Part shown: piece after piece, positions 1 through 8,015 of the stretch
Layout of the letters: the number at the start of each line of letters is the position of its first letter
Position numbering within the stretch: position 1 is the stretch's first letter
Assembly (NCBI GenBank): GCA_017551675.1
Contig: JAFZLC010000057.1
Coordinates: forward strand, 1-64,000
From: Paludibacteraceae bacterium
GTDB taxonomy: Bacteria > Bacteroidota > Bacteroidia > Bacteroidales > Paludibacteraceae
DNA length: 64,000 bases
Reading direction: 5' to 3'
Notes under the pieces: generated by a model
The model's input: the letters and a program-made list of their open reading frames with translations, nothing else
Databases searched by the model: none
What the model was told of the DNA's origin: nothing
Made by a program: the position numbers and the translations under genes

Positions 1-1
1 A

Positions 2-226
2 ACCCACCTTGGTTGGTATGATATTGATGGAGAAAGACCTTATAAGGGTATTACCACAGACACATGTAACATTTCATCTAATGTTAGAGGTAAAAAAATA
101 CTTTTGATTGACGATATATACACGAAAACTATTAATATCGACGAAGATGCGATTCAATGTCTTTTAGATAATGGCGCAAGTGAAGTGATATTTTATGCTG
201 TAGCAAAAACCATTAAAAAATTTTGA
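2..226 (+). CDS. Phosphoribosyltransferase-like protein, C-terminal part (cut by window edge)
   Basis: The frame is open from the first base and stops at 224-226. The last 74 residues contain ILLIDDIYTKT, the PRPP-binding signature of type I phosphoribosyltransferases (hydrophobic strand, two acidic residues, small/Thr loop), followed by helix and strand segments ending in VIFYAVAKT. This resembles the ComF/orotate-PRTase fold. The stop is one base before the ATG of the DprA-like gene, so the two are probably translated together. PRTase genes accompany some retron types (type III in the published scheme, as I remember it; unverified). The N-terminus lies outside the window, so full length and possible fusions are unknown. 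Confidence 0.75.
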   Translation, partial: THLGWYDIDGERPYKGITTDTCNISSNVRGKKILLIDDIYTKTINIDEDAIQCLLDNGASEVIFYAVAKTIKKF

Positions 227-227
227 T

Positions 228-1178
228 ATGAAAAAAACAGACAACGCTATAAACATACTGACAGCCCTCAAATTCAAGGGTGTCGGCAACGCATGGATTT
301 ACAACAACTTAAGAGGCGGAGAATGCATAGAAGATATTGTAAAGAGACTCAACGAAAAAAAGAGAGGAGTTACCCTTTCTGACTTTTACCAAAAACGTGA
401 TGAGGTAAGAAGCATTCTAAATGTCATGTACAAGCAAGTGAATGGATTTGGCGTAACAGCTTTGGGCGACGACGATTTTCCAAAGATTGAAAACAATATT
501 CCGCCAGCAGACAACCCTGTTGTTCTATTTTATAAAGGAGATATCAGACTTATAGAAAATCAAAATAATAACGTTGCAGTAATTGGCGTTTTAACGCCTA
601 AAGATGATGTCGAACAACGAGAAAGAGAAGTTGTCAAAATGCTTGTTGATGAAAACGTTACAATTGTTAGTGGTCTTGCTCTCGGTTGCGATTCCATTTC
701 ACACGATGAAACGATCAGGAATAATGGAAAGACTGTTGCAATACTACCAAGTCCGTTAAATGACATATTACCTAAATCAAATCAACAACTTGCAGAAGAA
801 ATTTTAAATTCAGGAGGTCTTCTTGTAACAGAGTATTACGAACCGATATCCTCAAGACATGAACTTAGTTCACGTTATATAAAACGAGACAGACTTCAAG
901 CCATGTTCAGCAAATGCGTTGTTCTGGCTGCTAGTTATGCAGAGAACAATGAAGGAAAGGATTGTGGATCACGCCATGCGATGCATAAGGCCAAGGAATA
1001 TGGCGTATTGCGTGCAGTGATTTATAATGATGAAACAGACTCGAACAACCAGATGTTTGATCTTTCTCGTCAGATAATTAGCGAGGGTAAATCGATAATT
1101 CTAAAACCGGATGATTTAGAATCCTCAATTCAAAAAATTTGCAATAAAAAAATTGCGAAACAAATAAGTTTATTTTGA
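228..1178 (+). CDS. DprA/SLOG-like Rossmann-fold protein, retron-associated
   Basis: 316 residues. The N-terminus (1-75) is helical. The core resembles DprA/Smf: VAVIG at 116-120, SGLALGCD at 148-155 (compare SGLARGID), AILPSPLNDI at 171-180 and YIKRDRL at 217-223 where DprA has FPxRNR. The GSR nucleotide loop of DprA reads GVL here and there is no typical C-terminal winged helix, so this is a divergent SLOG-family member, not the housekeeping natural-transformation DprA. SLOG proteins bind nucleotides or nucleic acids and recur in conflict systems. It sits between the PRTase gene and the retron RNA on the same strand. I infer a role as retron accessory or effector with the PRTase. The family call is good; the function is open. 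Confidence 0.7.
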   Translation: MKKTDNAINILTALKFKGVGNAWIYNNLRGGECIEDIVKRLNEKKRGVTLSDFYQKRDEVRSILNVMYKQVNGFGVTALGDDDFPKIENNIPPADNPVVLFYKGDIRLIENQNNNVAVIGVLTPKDDVEQREREVVKMLVDENVTIVSGLALGCDSISHDETIRNNGKTVAILPSPLNDILPKSNQQLAEEILNSGGLLVTEYYEPISSRHELSSRYIKRDRLQAMFSKCVVLAASYAENNEGKDCGSRHAMHKAKEYGVLRAVIYNDETDSNNQMFDLSRQIISEGKSIILKPDDLESSIQKICNKKIAKQISLF

Positions 1179-1204
1179 CGAAAATAGATTTCGTGAAAGT
1201 TTTA

Positions 1205-1212
1205 TATTTTTG
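1205..1212 (+). promoter_or_regulatory. -7 promoter box in front of the retron RNA
   Basis: TATTTTTG matches the Bacteroidota -7 consensus TAnnTTTG. Transcription would begin about 6-9 bases downstream, almost exactly where the a1 arm of the retron RNA begins (1221). No convincing -33 TTTG is seen at the usual spacing. The box lies after the DprA-like stop codon, so the RNA and RT can be expressed independently of the upstream genes. Confidence 0.55.
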
Positions 1213-1220
1213 TAACAAAA

Positions 1221-1415
1221 TTAATGGTCTTTGAACTACGGAAGAAACGAATTTTGACTCTTGTCCGATGATATCGTCGGATGTCATTCTTAAAAAAGAA
1301 TTGACAAATCAATGTTAGATTTCATCTGTGATGAACTTATAGAATTATTCACTACAGAATAAAAACGTTTAAATACAAAGAAAATAGTAACTTCCGTAGT
1401 TTCAAGGACCAATAA
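1221..1415 (+). ncRNA. Candidate retron msr-msd RNA
   Basis: A long inverted repeat brackets this gap upstream of the RT: arm a1 at 1221-1244 and arm a2 at 1391-1415. They pair over about 24 positions with two mismatches and one bulge. Inside lie consecutive hairpins. One is 1264-1281 (TCCGATG stem, AUAU loop). Another is 1282-1306 (TGTCA/TTCTT stem, AAAA loop, one bulged base). A possible msd hairpin lies at 1321-1359, where TTC/TGT/TGAA pair with TTCA/ACA/GAA around internal loops; a local 6-bp hairpin at 1321-1335 competes with it. The order a1-msr-msd-a2 followed 23 bases later by the RT start is the standard retron layout. The branching G and the exact msr/msd boundary cannot be fixed by eye. 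Confidence 0.8.
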
Positions 1416-1438
1416 AAAGAAAAACAAAAAATTACAAT

Positions 1439-4117
1439 ATGAATTTTTGCTTTCCAGACAAAATGATTACCAACTGCGAAAATAATATACTTGAGAACGA
1501 GAGAAATTTAAAAATTTCTTTAAAGGAGCATTTCGAACCAATTGAAAACATAGAGGAACAAGGGGTAAGTAATAAAGATAACACAAAGTCTTTATCCATT
1601 GACAAATTAATAAAAGAACACATATTCAAAACAGATAGTCCAAATAAATTAGCATGGCTTATAAGCAAAATAATGAAAGAAGTAATTTCTGAAAATTATT
1701 TTGTCACAGAAAAACAACTAAAATATTTAAGCACACCTAAAGTCTCCAATCGCTACAAGACATTTAAAATCAAGAAAAAAAGTGGCGGAACAAGGGAAAT
1801 AAACGCTCCAACAAATAGATTGAACAATATTTTGTACTCGTTAAACCTTATCTTTAAATCCCTATATAGTCCTCATGAGGCAGTTTGTGGCTTTACAGAA
1901 GGAAGATCCATACGTGATAATGCTCTTAGACATGTTGGACATCATTATGTTTTCAATATCGATTTAAAAGATTTTTTCACCTCAATACCGCAAGCACGCA
2001 TTTGGGCACGTATTCAGTGCGCTCCATTTAATTTTTCACCCTCTGTCGCAAATGTTGTCGCAGGATTATGTTGTGTATATAATGAAGAATTAGGAAAAAA
2101 CGTTTTGCCACAAGGTGCACCGACATCACCATTGCTTACAAATGCCATTTGTGACAAAATGGACAGAAAGCTCGCTGCTTTGGCAAAGAAATACGGTTTG
2201 CACTATAGTCGTTACGCCGATGATATCACATTTTCAAGCATGCATAATGTTTATCAAGAAGAAAGCGAATTTAGAAAAGAGATGAAAAACATTATCGAAG
2301 GACAAGGATTCTGTCTTAACGATAAAAAAACACGACTTCTGAAATCGGGACAACGTCAAGAGGTTACAGGTCTTACCGTCAACTCAAAAGTAAATGTTAC
2401 ACGCAAGTATGTTAAGGATTTGCGTTGTCTGTTACATATTTGGGAGACAAAAGGATACAATACAGCTTATAGTTATTTTTACCCTTTGTATAAAAAAGAA
2501 AAGGGCCACATAAAGAAAGGCGAGCCAGTAATGGAAAATGTTATTGGAGGGAAACTCAATTATCTTCGAATGATAAAAGGAGAAAGTAATGCCTGCTACC
2601 AAAAGCTACAACAACGTTATGACAAACTACAAAAGATTATTTACATAGATAATAACATTGATAAAGACATAACGTTTGTTTATCAACAATTTGTACTGCA
2701 AGATTTCGAGAAGAATTTTTCGACAAAAATATCATTACAAATTTCACCAAAGGAAAAACTTATTGGGAAATGCAACATTTTTGGCATGGAGAAAATGTTG
2801 TCAATAACTTTAAATACACAAAAAGAATTGTGTCCAAATCTCAATACTTTAAATGTTGGAGATACAGTAAATTCTCCAATTCTAAAAGATTGTTATGTGT
2901 CACTTTGCTGTCAAAGAGGTCGAAACTTTTGGCTTATTTCTCACAAACAATTAGAAGGATCTAAATATTTGACTATTCCGTACATCAAGATCAATCCTGA
3001 TATACTTTTGAAAAAATGGGAAGAAACTAATCTGGAATATGTTGCATGGAAATTTTATTTTGCAATTTCAAACAAAATCGATATTTCCACTTTAGAAAAT
3101 AGCATACAAGAATTTGTCTATTTTGTAACACACAATAAACATTTCAATAATACGCAGAAACTACAAGTTGCAAAATTGTTAGCAAGGGATTACCAAAAAT
3201 CATGTGAAGAACAGAATGACAAATTAATCTATTCCCAGGAAAACAAAAATAATGAGGGAAAAATTATCGAACAACAAAAAATATTTGACCCAATAGATAC
3301 AGCCAGATTCTTGTCTTTATTTAACGAACCTACGGGATTGAAATATCTAACACATGATTTTGACCCTGACAATTGTCCAGAAACAATTAACGAATTAATT
3401 GAGCAAACAGAAAATGTATTGAAAACAAAAAAAAGAATACCAGAATCTCTATATGCTTTAATCGAAAATTTTTCTTTTGGTAAAAAGGAATGGCTTGATA
3501 CATTTGGGAAGAGCCATTCGTCTTCTATAGATAAAACTGATTGGATCGAATGGAGTGAGAATTTTCATTCTCATCCAATAAATAATCCTAATTTCAGAAA
3601 TGAAATTGAAATTTTCAGAGGTACAGTACGAATAGACAAAGGATTACTATCAAAAATAATTGATGTTGCCGCACAAAACACTGCATTAAAAATTGAAAAG
3701 GAGAAGATCGATACTGCGGATTTCTATACGAACACGTATTTACTTTATCTATCAATTAAAAGAATATTTGAAATGATGAATCACCGCACTGAATTTCCAA
3801 ATGTCTTTGTATCATATAAGAGAGGACACGACGAAAACGGTGCAATGCTAAGAAAAATCATCATATCGCAAAAAGGTTCGTTTCCTCAGAAAACACTTCA
3901 GGAGTCAATCGACAGGCTCAACAATCACAAAGAAGCTGGAGATTTTGGAGCAATAAAAAAGTATCTTAATGGATATTGTTTTTGGTCTGTAGAAACAAGA
4001 TGGGAAGGTAAATCTTCACGTTGGAACATCTTAAGGAACGCAAACACTCCCGAGACTGAAGAACTAGATTTAGAATCCGATGGATTCACTCATATATTAA
4101 CATTTTATTTAGTTTGA
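1439..4117 (+). CDS. Retron-type reverse transcriptase with large C-terminal extension
   Basis: 892 residues; typical retron RTs are roughly 300-400. The RT domain spans about 95-400: catalytic IDLKDFF at 174-180, QGAPTSP at 225-231, the YADD box at 259-262, and the retron-like VTGLTVN at 309-315 followed by a basic thumb. Residues 400-892 are an additional region. Its last ~130 residues contain IIISQKGSFP (807-816), GDFGAIKKYLNGY (834-846), WSVET (849-853) and GFTHILTFY (882-890). The layout recalls a degenerate GHKL/histidine-kinase ATPase domain (G1-like box near 810, final strand GxxFxxxL), but the canonical D-x-G-x-G is absent, so this is a weak inference. It would fit the two receiver-like proteins encoded directly downstream. 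The gene follows the msr-msd RNA and stops 4 bases before the next gene. Confidence 0.88.
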   Translation: MNFCFPDKMITNCENNILENERNLKISLKEHFEPIENIEEQGVSNKDNTKSLSIDKLIKEHIFKTDSPNKLAWLISKIMKEVISENYFVTEKQLKYLSTPKVSNRYKTFKIKKKSGGTREINAPTNRLNNILYSLNLIFKSLYSPHEAVCGFTEGRSIRDNALRHVGHHYVFNIDLKDFFTSIPQARIWARIQCAPFNFSPSVANVVAGLCCVYNEELGKNVLPQGAPTSPLLTNAICDKMDRKLAALAKKYGLHYSRYADDITFSSMHNVYQEESEFRKEMKNIIEGQGFCLNDKKTRLLKSGQRQEVTGLTVNSKVNVTRKYVKDLRCLLHIWETKGYNTAYSYFYPLYKKEKGHIKKGEPVMENVIGGKLNYLRMIKGESNACYQKLQQRYDKLQKIIYIDNNIDKDITFVYQQFVLQDFEKNFSTKISLQISPKEKLIGKCNIFGMEKMLSITLNTQKELCPNLNTLNVGDTVNSPILKDCYVSLCCQRGRNFWLISHKQLEGSKYLTIPYIKINPDILLKKWEETNLEYVAWKFYFAISNKIDISTLENSIQEFVYFVTHNKHFNNTQKLQVAKLLARDYQKSCEEQNDKLIYSQENKNNEGKIIEQQKIFDPIDTARFLSLFNEPTGLKYLTHDFDPDNCPETINELIEQTENVLKTKKRIPESLYALIENFSFGKKEWLDTFGKSHSSSIDKTDWIEWSENFHSHPINNPNFRNEIEIFRGTVRIDKGLLSKIIDVAAQNTALKIEKEKIDTADFYTNTYLLYLSIKRIFEMMNHRTEFPNVFVSYKRGHDENGAMLRKIIISQKGSFPQKTLQESIDRLNNHKEAGDFGAIKKYLNGYCFWSVETRWEGKSSRWNILRNANTPETEELDLESDGFTHILTFYLV

Positions 4118-4121
4118 CAAA

Positions 4122-4790
4122 ATGATTTTTTTGGTAGATGATAGCAATTTGAAAGAATTTAATGCAGAATATGTTTTTGACATTAAATACAAAAATATAC
4201 TCTCCGTAATACAAAATGGAGTAGATTTCAACACGATAAAGTCAATATTGAACGAGGCAGATTGCATTATGGTACATCGTACGTTTGAGAGATCGCAAAA
4301 AATTAAAGAGGAATGCCTTGAGATAACAAAATATGGAAAAAAAATTCCTTTTGTCATTTTTAGTGCTGGCGATTCTGAAACAACTTGTTACAAAGAAAAA
4401 TCAGACTTAATTGATGGAATAAAAAAAAATGTTTTTTATGGTCGTCTTAGATATTTTCTAGAAGATTATCTTACTAACAAGCAAATAAATCTCAATTTGC
4501 TTGCTTATGGAAAAGATTATCAGAAAATTGAAATCAGGAACTTGTCAAAAAGTATTTTTTCAGTCATTCCCAATGGGAATGACCGTCTAACCATAGATTA
4601 TTTAGCAAAAATTGCAGTAGATCTAAAAAAAATTGTGACTTTATCAAGTCCCAAAATTGGCATATCTTATGAGGATTTAATGGAAAAACTTGAAGACGAA
4701 CCTGTAACATTTGATCTCTTTAGAAAAAACATTCACAACATTATAATTAGTTTTGAACAATATGGCAAAAATATTTATACTTGGAGATAA
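4122..4790 (+). CDS. Pseudo-receiver protein of the RT operon
   Basis: 222 residues. The N-terminus starts FLVDDSNLKEF, like the acidic-pocket strand of a response-regulator receiver. The following pattern is receiver-like (ADCIMVHRTF near 50, IPFVIFSAGDSE near 80), but the phosphoacceptor position reads IMVHRTF with no Asp, and there is no clear late Lys. It therefore looks like a receiver fold that cannot be phosphorylated in the usual way. The C-terminal ~100 residues are helical and unrecognised. It is translated in tandem with the RT (4-base gap) and overlaps the following receiver-HEPN gene. I infer an adaptor or regulatory partner of the RT extension or of the HEPN protein. Confidence 0.55.
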   Translation: MIFLVDDSNLKEFNAEYVFDIKYKNILSVIQNGVDFNTIKSILNEADCIMVHRTFERSQKIKEECLEITKYGKKIPFVIFSAGDSETTCYKEKSDLIDGIKKNVFYGRLRYFLEDYLTNKQINLNLLAYGKDYQKIEIRNLSKSIFSVIPNGNDRLTIDYLAKIAVDLKKIVTLSSPKIGISYEDLMEKLEDEPVTFDLFRKNIHNIIISFEQYGKNIYTWR

Positions 4791-6435
4791 GAAACATTCT
4801 GCATGGGCTGAAAAACTTGGTGAGATAATTCCAATACAAGACATGACAGTGAATGAATTTGAAAAGATTCACAATTTTGTTGTGACTATATTTGCAAATG
4901 CAAATACAGACGATAAAGTTATCATCGACTTAGATGCAGTATCAGAATCAGCCTTAGCATTGATGATTGCAATGCACTTGAGACTATCCGTTGCTGAGAT
5001 TCGAAAAGTTGCGTTAATTCCGATATTATTTGTTTCTAATTTGCCATTACTATCTTTTTTACATAATGGCGAATGTAGTCAGATTTTTTTAACTTTATCG
5101 GGAGTTGCTTTTTGTCATCCTAATATGGCACAAGATTCCATTGAGGCATTGGAAGGTCTTTCAATCGAAACATACAAGTCTGATTTCCTTGACCAAATAC
5201 AAATCCATCCCGATGCTGAAACCGGATCTCACTCAATGGCAAATCAATGGGGGGCGGATGTTTTCAACAGAATTATCAGTAAAGATGATAGAGATTCCGC
5301 CACCAATATAATTCGTGCAAAAAAGAAACTATATTTTAAATATGTATTTGCAAATACGGTAAATTTGCAAGTGTTATTTGAAGGAGTTTCTGATTATACG
5401 GAAAGAAAACAGCAAGTTCAAATTGCAACGGGCAAGAACATACTATTGATTGATGACGAAGCCGACAAGGGTTGGTCTGATGTACTAAAAAAATGGTTCG
5501 TTGAATTTAGTTCGTTTGATGTAATTAATGAAGAAATCGGTTCTTATGATGATATTCGAAACGAGACTCAGCGTAAAATTGACTCAGATTATTATGATTT
5601 GTATCTTTTGGATTTGCGTCTTTTAGGGACAAAAGAAGATAATATCTATTCTGCGAATGATTTTTCAGGAATGAAAGTTCTTAAAGCAATTAAGGAAAAA
5701 AATAGAGGAAATCAAGTTATCATTTTAACTGCATCTAACAAGGCTTGGAATATGAAAGCCCTTTTGGATGCAGGTGCGGATGGCTACTACATCAAAGAAT
5801 CTCCTGAGCTTAAACTTCCTGAGATGTTTTCACATGCAAATTTCGAGTCATTTAAAAATGCAGTAGAAGTGTCATTGAATAGTGGCTACAAGAAACAAAC
5901 ATTCAGGAAAATCAATGATTTGCTTTCTAAGATTACGACTTCAAAAATAAGTGAGTTTACAAAGAACGAACTTGAATATGTTTTGAAACAATCTTCAAAA
6001 CAGGTTCTTTCTGCAAAGAACAGCCTTGATTTCGCATATGCATATATGACATTGTATCAGGCGTTAGAGTTCGTTACAAAGGAATACATCAGCGAAACAG
6101 AAACAGGTTGGGCATTGAATAATTCAAGGAGACTATATAAATACTCAACTTACGGTAAATTTGCTAAACAAAAGGATGAACTTGTGAAAGTTGATGGGAA
6201 AAACATTAATCCATCTACCTTGGATAAAACTATAAATCTTTATGTCGGTTTAGGTGGACATAATGACTCTGCGTTTATCAATGATTATATTAGAAAATCA
6301 ATTGATATTCGAAATGCGTTCATTCATAATGATACGAAGAAGTATTCGGAAGAAGATAGCCAAAAGATATATAAACAAGATGGCTTCAATTTGCTTTTGA
6401 ATACAGTAGAGGTAATAATTACTTCAATAATCTAA
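4762..6435 (+). CDS. Receiver-HEPN fusion protein, candidate retron effector
   Basis: 557 residues from ATG 4762; the longer frame starts with TTG at 4753, and both overlap the upstream gene end. Residues 1-150 look like a divergent receiver or Rossmann-like domain (KIFILGDKK, VIIDLD, IPILFVSN). Residues 225-350 form a canonical receiver: LLIDDE with D231/D232, LLDLRL with phosphoacceptor D284, ILTASN with T323, and YYIKES with K345. The C-terminal ~160 residues are helical and carry RNAFIH (R517-H522), which fits the Rx4-6H active-site motif of HEPN ribonucleases, with a polar residue after Arg. HEPN domains are common toxins in abortive-infection systems. The gene is the last of the retron-RT operon. 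I infer RNA cleavage controlled through the receiver module; the receiver call is firm, the HEPN call moderate. Confidence 0.75.
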   Translation: MAKIFILGDKKHSAWAEKLGEIIPIQDMTVNEFEKIHNFVVTIFANANTDDKVIIDLDAVSESALALMIAMHLRLSVAEIRKVALIPILFVSNLPLLSFLHNGECSQIFLTLSGVAFCHPNMAQDSIEALEGLSIETYKSDFLDQIQIHPDAETGSHSMANQWGADVFNRIISKDDRDSATNIIRAKKKLYFKYVFANTVNLQVLFEGVSDYTERKQQVQIATGKNILLIDDEADKGWSDVLKKWFVEFSSFDVINEEIGSYDDIRNETQRKIDSDYYDLYLLDLRLLGTKEDNIYSANDFSGMKVLKAIKEKNRGNQVIILTASNKAWNMKALLDAGADGYYIKESPELKLPEMFSHANFESFKNAVEVSLNSGYKKQTFRKINDLLSKITTSKISEFTKNELEYVLKQSSKQVLSAKNSLDFAYAYMTLYQALEFVTKEYISETETGWALNNSRRLYKYSTYGKFAKQKDELVKVDGKNINPSTLDKTINLYVGLGGHNDSAFINDYIRKSIDIRNAFIHNDTKKYSEEDSQKIYKQDGFNLLLNTVEVIITSII

Positions 6436-6647
6436 TTCCCATTATGCTCTCACTCACCACCATATTATTCCAACCAAAATCCGTGCACTTAGAAAGCAAA
6501 AGTGCAAAGGAGGCTTCCAAAATTCGTTTTGGAAGAATTATTCAATATTTGCCAATCCAGACGAAATGAATATTTTAAAAAGTCAAGCATTGTCGGACGA
6601 TAAAAATGGACATTGGAAAGTTATTAACAACCAATTAGAAAAGTAAT
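6429..6647 (+). pseudogene. Possible remnant of a protein C-terminus
   Basis: In this gap one frame is open from just after the HEPN gene to TAA 6645-6647. It encodes a plausible C-terminal segment (FWKNYSIFANPDEMNIL near the middle, HWKVINNQLEK at the end). It has no start codon until a Met at about 6567. It could be the tail of a deleted gene left in the island, or chance. The stop lies two bases before the WYL start. Low confidence; two hairpins (6484-6535) lie in the same stretch. Confidence 0.25.
6484..6535 (+). other. Two consecutive perfect hairpins between HEPN and WYL genes
   Basis: Hairpin 1 at 6484-6506 has a 7-bp stem (TGCACTT/AAGTGCA). Hairpin 2 at 6514-6535 has a perfect 9-bp stem (CTTCCAAAA/TTTTGGAAG) closed by a TTCG tetraloop, which is very stable as RNA. 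No T-run follows, so this is not a standard intrinsic terminator. It may end or stabilise the operon mRNA or belong to an unrecognised RNA. Confidence 0.45.
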
Positions 6648-6648
6648 C

Positions 6649-7683
6649 ATGCCCACCAACAAAAACGCCCTATCCCGCATCAAGTTCCTCGATGAACTTC
6701 TTTCAGACCGCCATCATTTTTATAATCTTGATGATCTGACTGAGAAGTGCAACGAAAAACTTGAAGCAATCGATGTAAAACCTGTTACTCGCCGAATGAT
6801 AGAAAAGGATCTAAATTACATCGAGTATGGAACGTTTTGTGCAGAAATAGAAAGATATTCTGCAGCAGGGAAACGATGTCTGCGTTATGCTGACCCCTCA
6901 TTTTCTATTTTTACAAAAAAACTTTCTGATGATGAGAAAAATCTTTTACAAGAAACTCTTTCGACTCTTGGCCAATTTGATGGTTTGAAAAACTTTGAAT
7001 GGCTCGAAGATTTCAAAAAGCGACTCGACATTGAGGAACGTCGCCGTATAATTTGTTTTAGTAACAATCCATATCTAAAAAATAGCAACATATTGGGTCA
7101 GATTTTCAACTTTATTTCAAATCGTGTGGTAGTTTATCTAACTTACCAACGTTTTGGAGATAAAACGCCCCTAAATATCGATTTATCCCCATACCTTTTG
7201 AGACAATACAACGACCGTTGGTATCTTATTGGCTGTGCGACTAACGACGATAAAATATTGACATTACCGCTAGACCGTATTGTGGAAATACAACCTTCTA
7301 AAAACCAATGTTATAAAAATCCACCAGATGATTTTGATGAATATTTTGATGACATTATTGGTGTTTCTAACTATTCTGAGAACCCTATGCTACACATTGT
7401 CTTTTGGGTGAGCGATTATTCCAAAGATTATGTTTTGACCAAACCACTGCATGGCTCACAGAAAATCATTTCTGGCAATAATGAAATAGCCTTACGTAAA
7501 GAATATTCAATGCTTATTGATGGAGTCTTTTTTTCGATAGAATGTAAATGCAATTACGAATTGATTAGATTGCTATCTTCCTTCGGCAAAGATTTACTAG
7601 TCCTAAGTCCAATAGAAATACAAGAAAAGGTAAAACAGAGGGTTTTAGATATGGCAAAAAGCTATCAAGAACTATCTACTTAG
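6649..7683 (+). CDS. WYL-domain transcriptional regulator
   Basis: 344 residues. The N-terminal ~70 residues form a winged-helix/HTH region (ALSRIKFLDELLS..., VTRRMIEKDLNYIEY). The WYL domain at about 150-225 carries VVVYLTYQRF, LSPYLLRQYNDRWYLIG and the LDRI strand. A C-terminal WCX-like region completes the usual architecture. WYL regulators sense nucleic acids or nucleotides and often repress defence operons (BrxR/CapW type). Here it follows the retron operon on the same strand after a 213-bp gap, so it could regulate the island, though no operator was identified. Start ATG 6649 gives a normal N-terminus. Confidence 0.85.
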   Translation: MPTNKNALSRIKFLDELLSDRHHFYNLDDLTEKCNEKLEAIDVKPVTRRMIEKDLNYIEYGTFCAEIERYSAAGKRCLRYADPSFSIFTKKLSDDEKNLLQETLSTLGQFDGLKNFEWLEDFKKRLDIEERRRIICFSNNPYLKNSNILGQIFNFISNRVVVYLTYQRFGDKTPLNIDLSPYLLRQYNDRWYLIGCATNDDKILTLPLDRIVEIQPSKNQCYKNPPDDFDEYFDDIIGVSNYSENPMLHIVFWVSDYSKDYVLTKPLHGSQKIISGNNEIALRKEYSMLIDGVFFSIECKCNYELIRLLSSFGKDLLVLSPIEIQEKVKQRVLDMAKSYQELST

Positions 7684-7724
7684 TACTTACTACTGAGACA
7701 TTTCCCCTCCAAATCTAAATCCCT

Positions 7725-8015
7725 TTAAATATCTGGATTCAAATACACCCTCTTCCTACCTTCAAAAACCTTCTTTGAAGGTATTTCAAACTTCAGGTCG
7801 CCCATTCTTTTGTTGATCATGCGCAACAAACGACTGAAGTTCTTGTAACTTCTATGAAAGACTTTGTCTCCTCTATGGTCTTCTATCCATTTGTATTCGA
7901 AATTACATTGGGTCTTCACACGCTCATACTGCTGAACAGTGATTGGAGCCACCCAATAGATACGATTGGGATTAGGGTTTCCATGACTGGTATACAAATT
8001 CAAATCTCCCCCCAA
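7725..8015 (-). CDS. Small hypothetical protein overlapping the nudC end
   Basis: 96 residues if started at TTG 8015; there is no early ATG. The sequence is not low-complexity, with a conserved-looking centre (RIYWVAPITVQQYERVK, YKWIEDHRGDKVFHR) and a basic tail (KVFEGRKRVYLNPDI). The 16-base overlap with nudC would allow coupled translation. It may be a real small protein or a frame brought in by the island boundary. I do not recognise the family. Confidence 0.4.
   Translation of the reverse strand: MGGDLNLYTSHGNPNPNRIYWVAPITVQQYERVKTQCNFEYKWIEDHRGDKVFHRSYKNFSRLLRMINKRMGDLKFEIPSKKVFEGRKRVYLNPDI

Noticed and set aside
228-1178. Housekeeping DprA for natural transformation
   Set aside because: The GSR loop and FPxRNR motif are altered and it sits in an RT operon, so a specialised SLOG protein is more likely.
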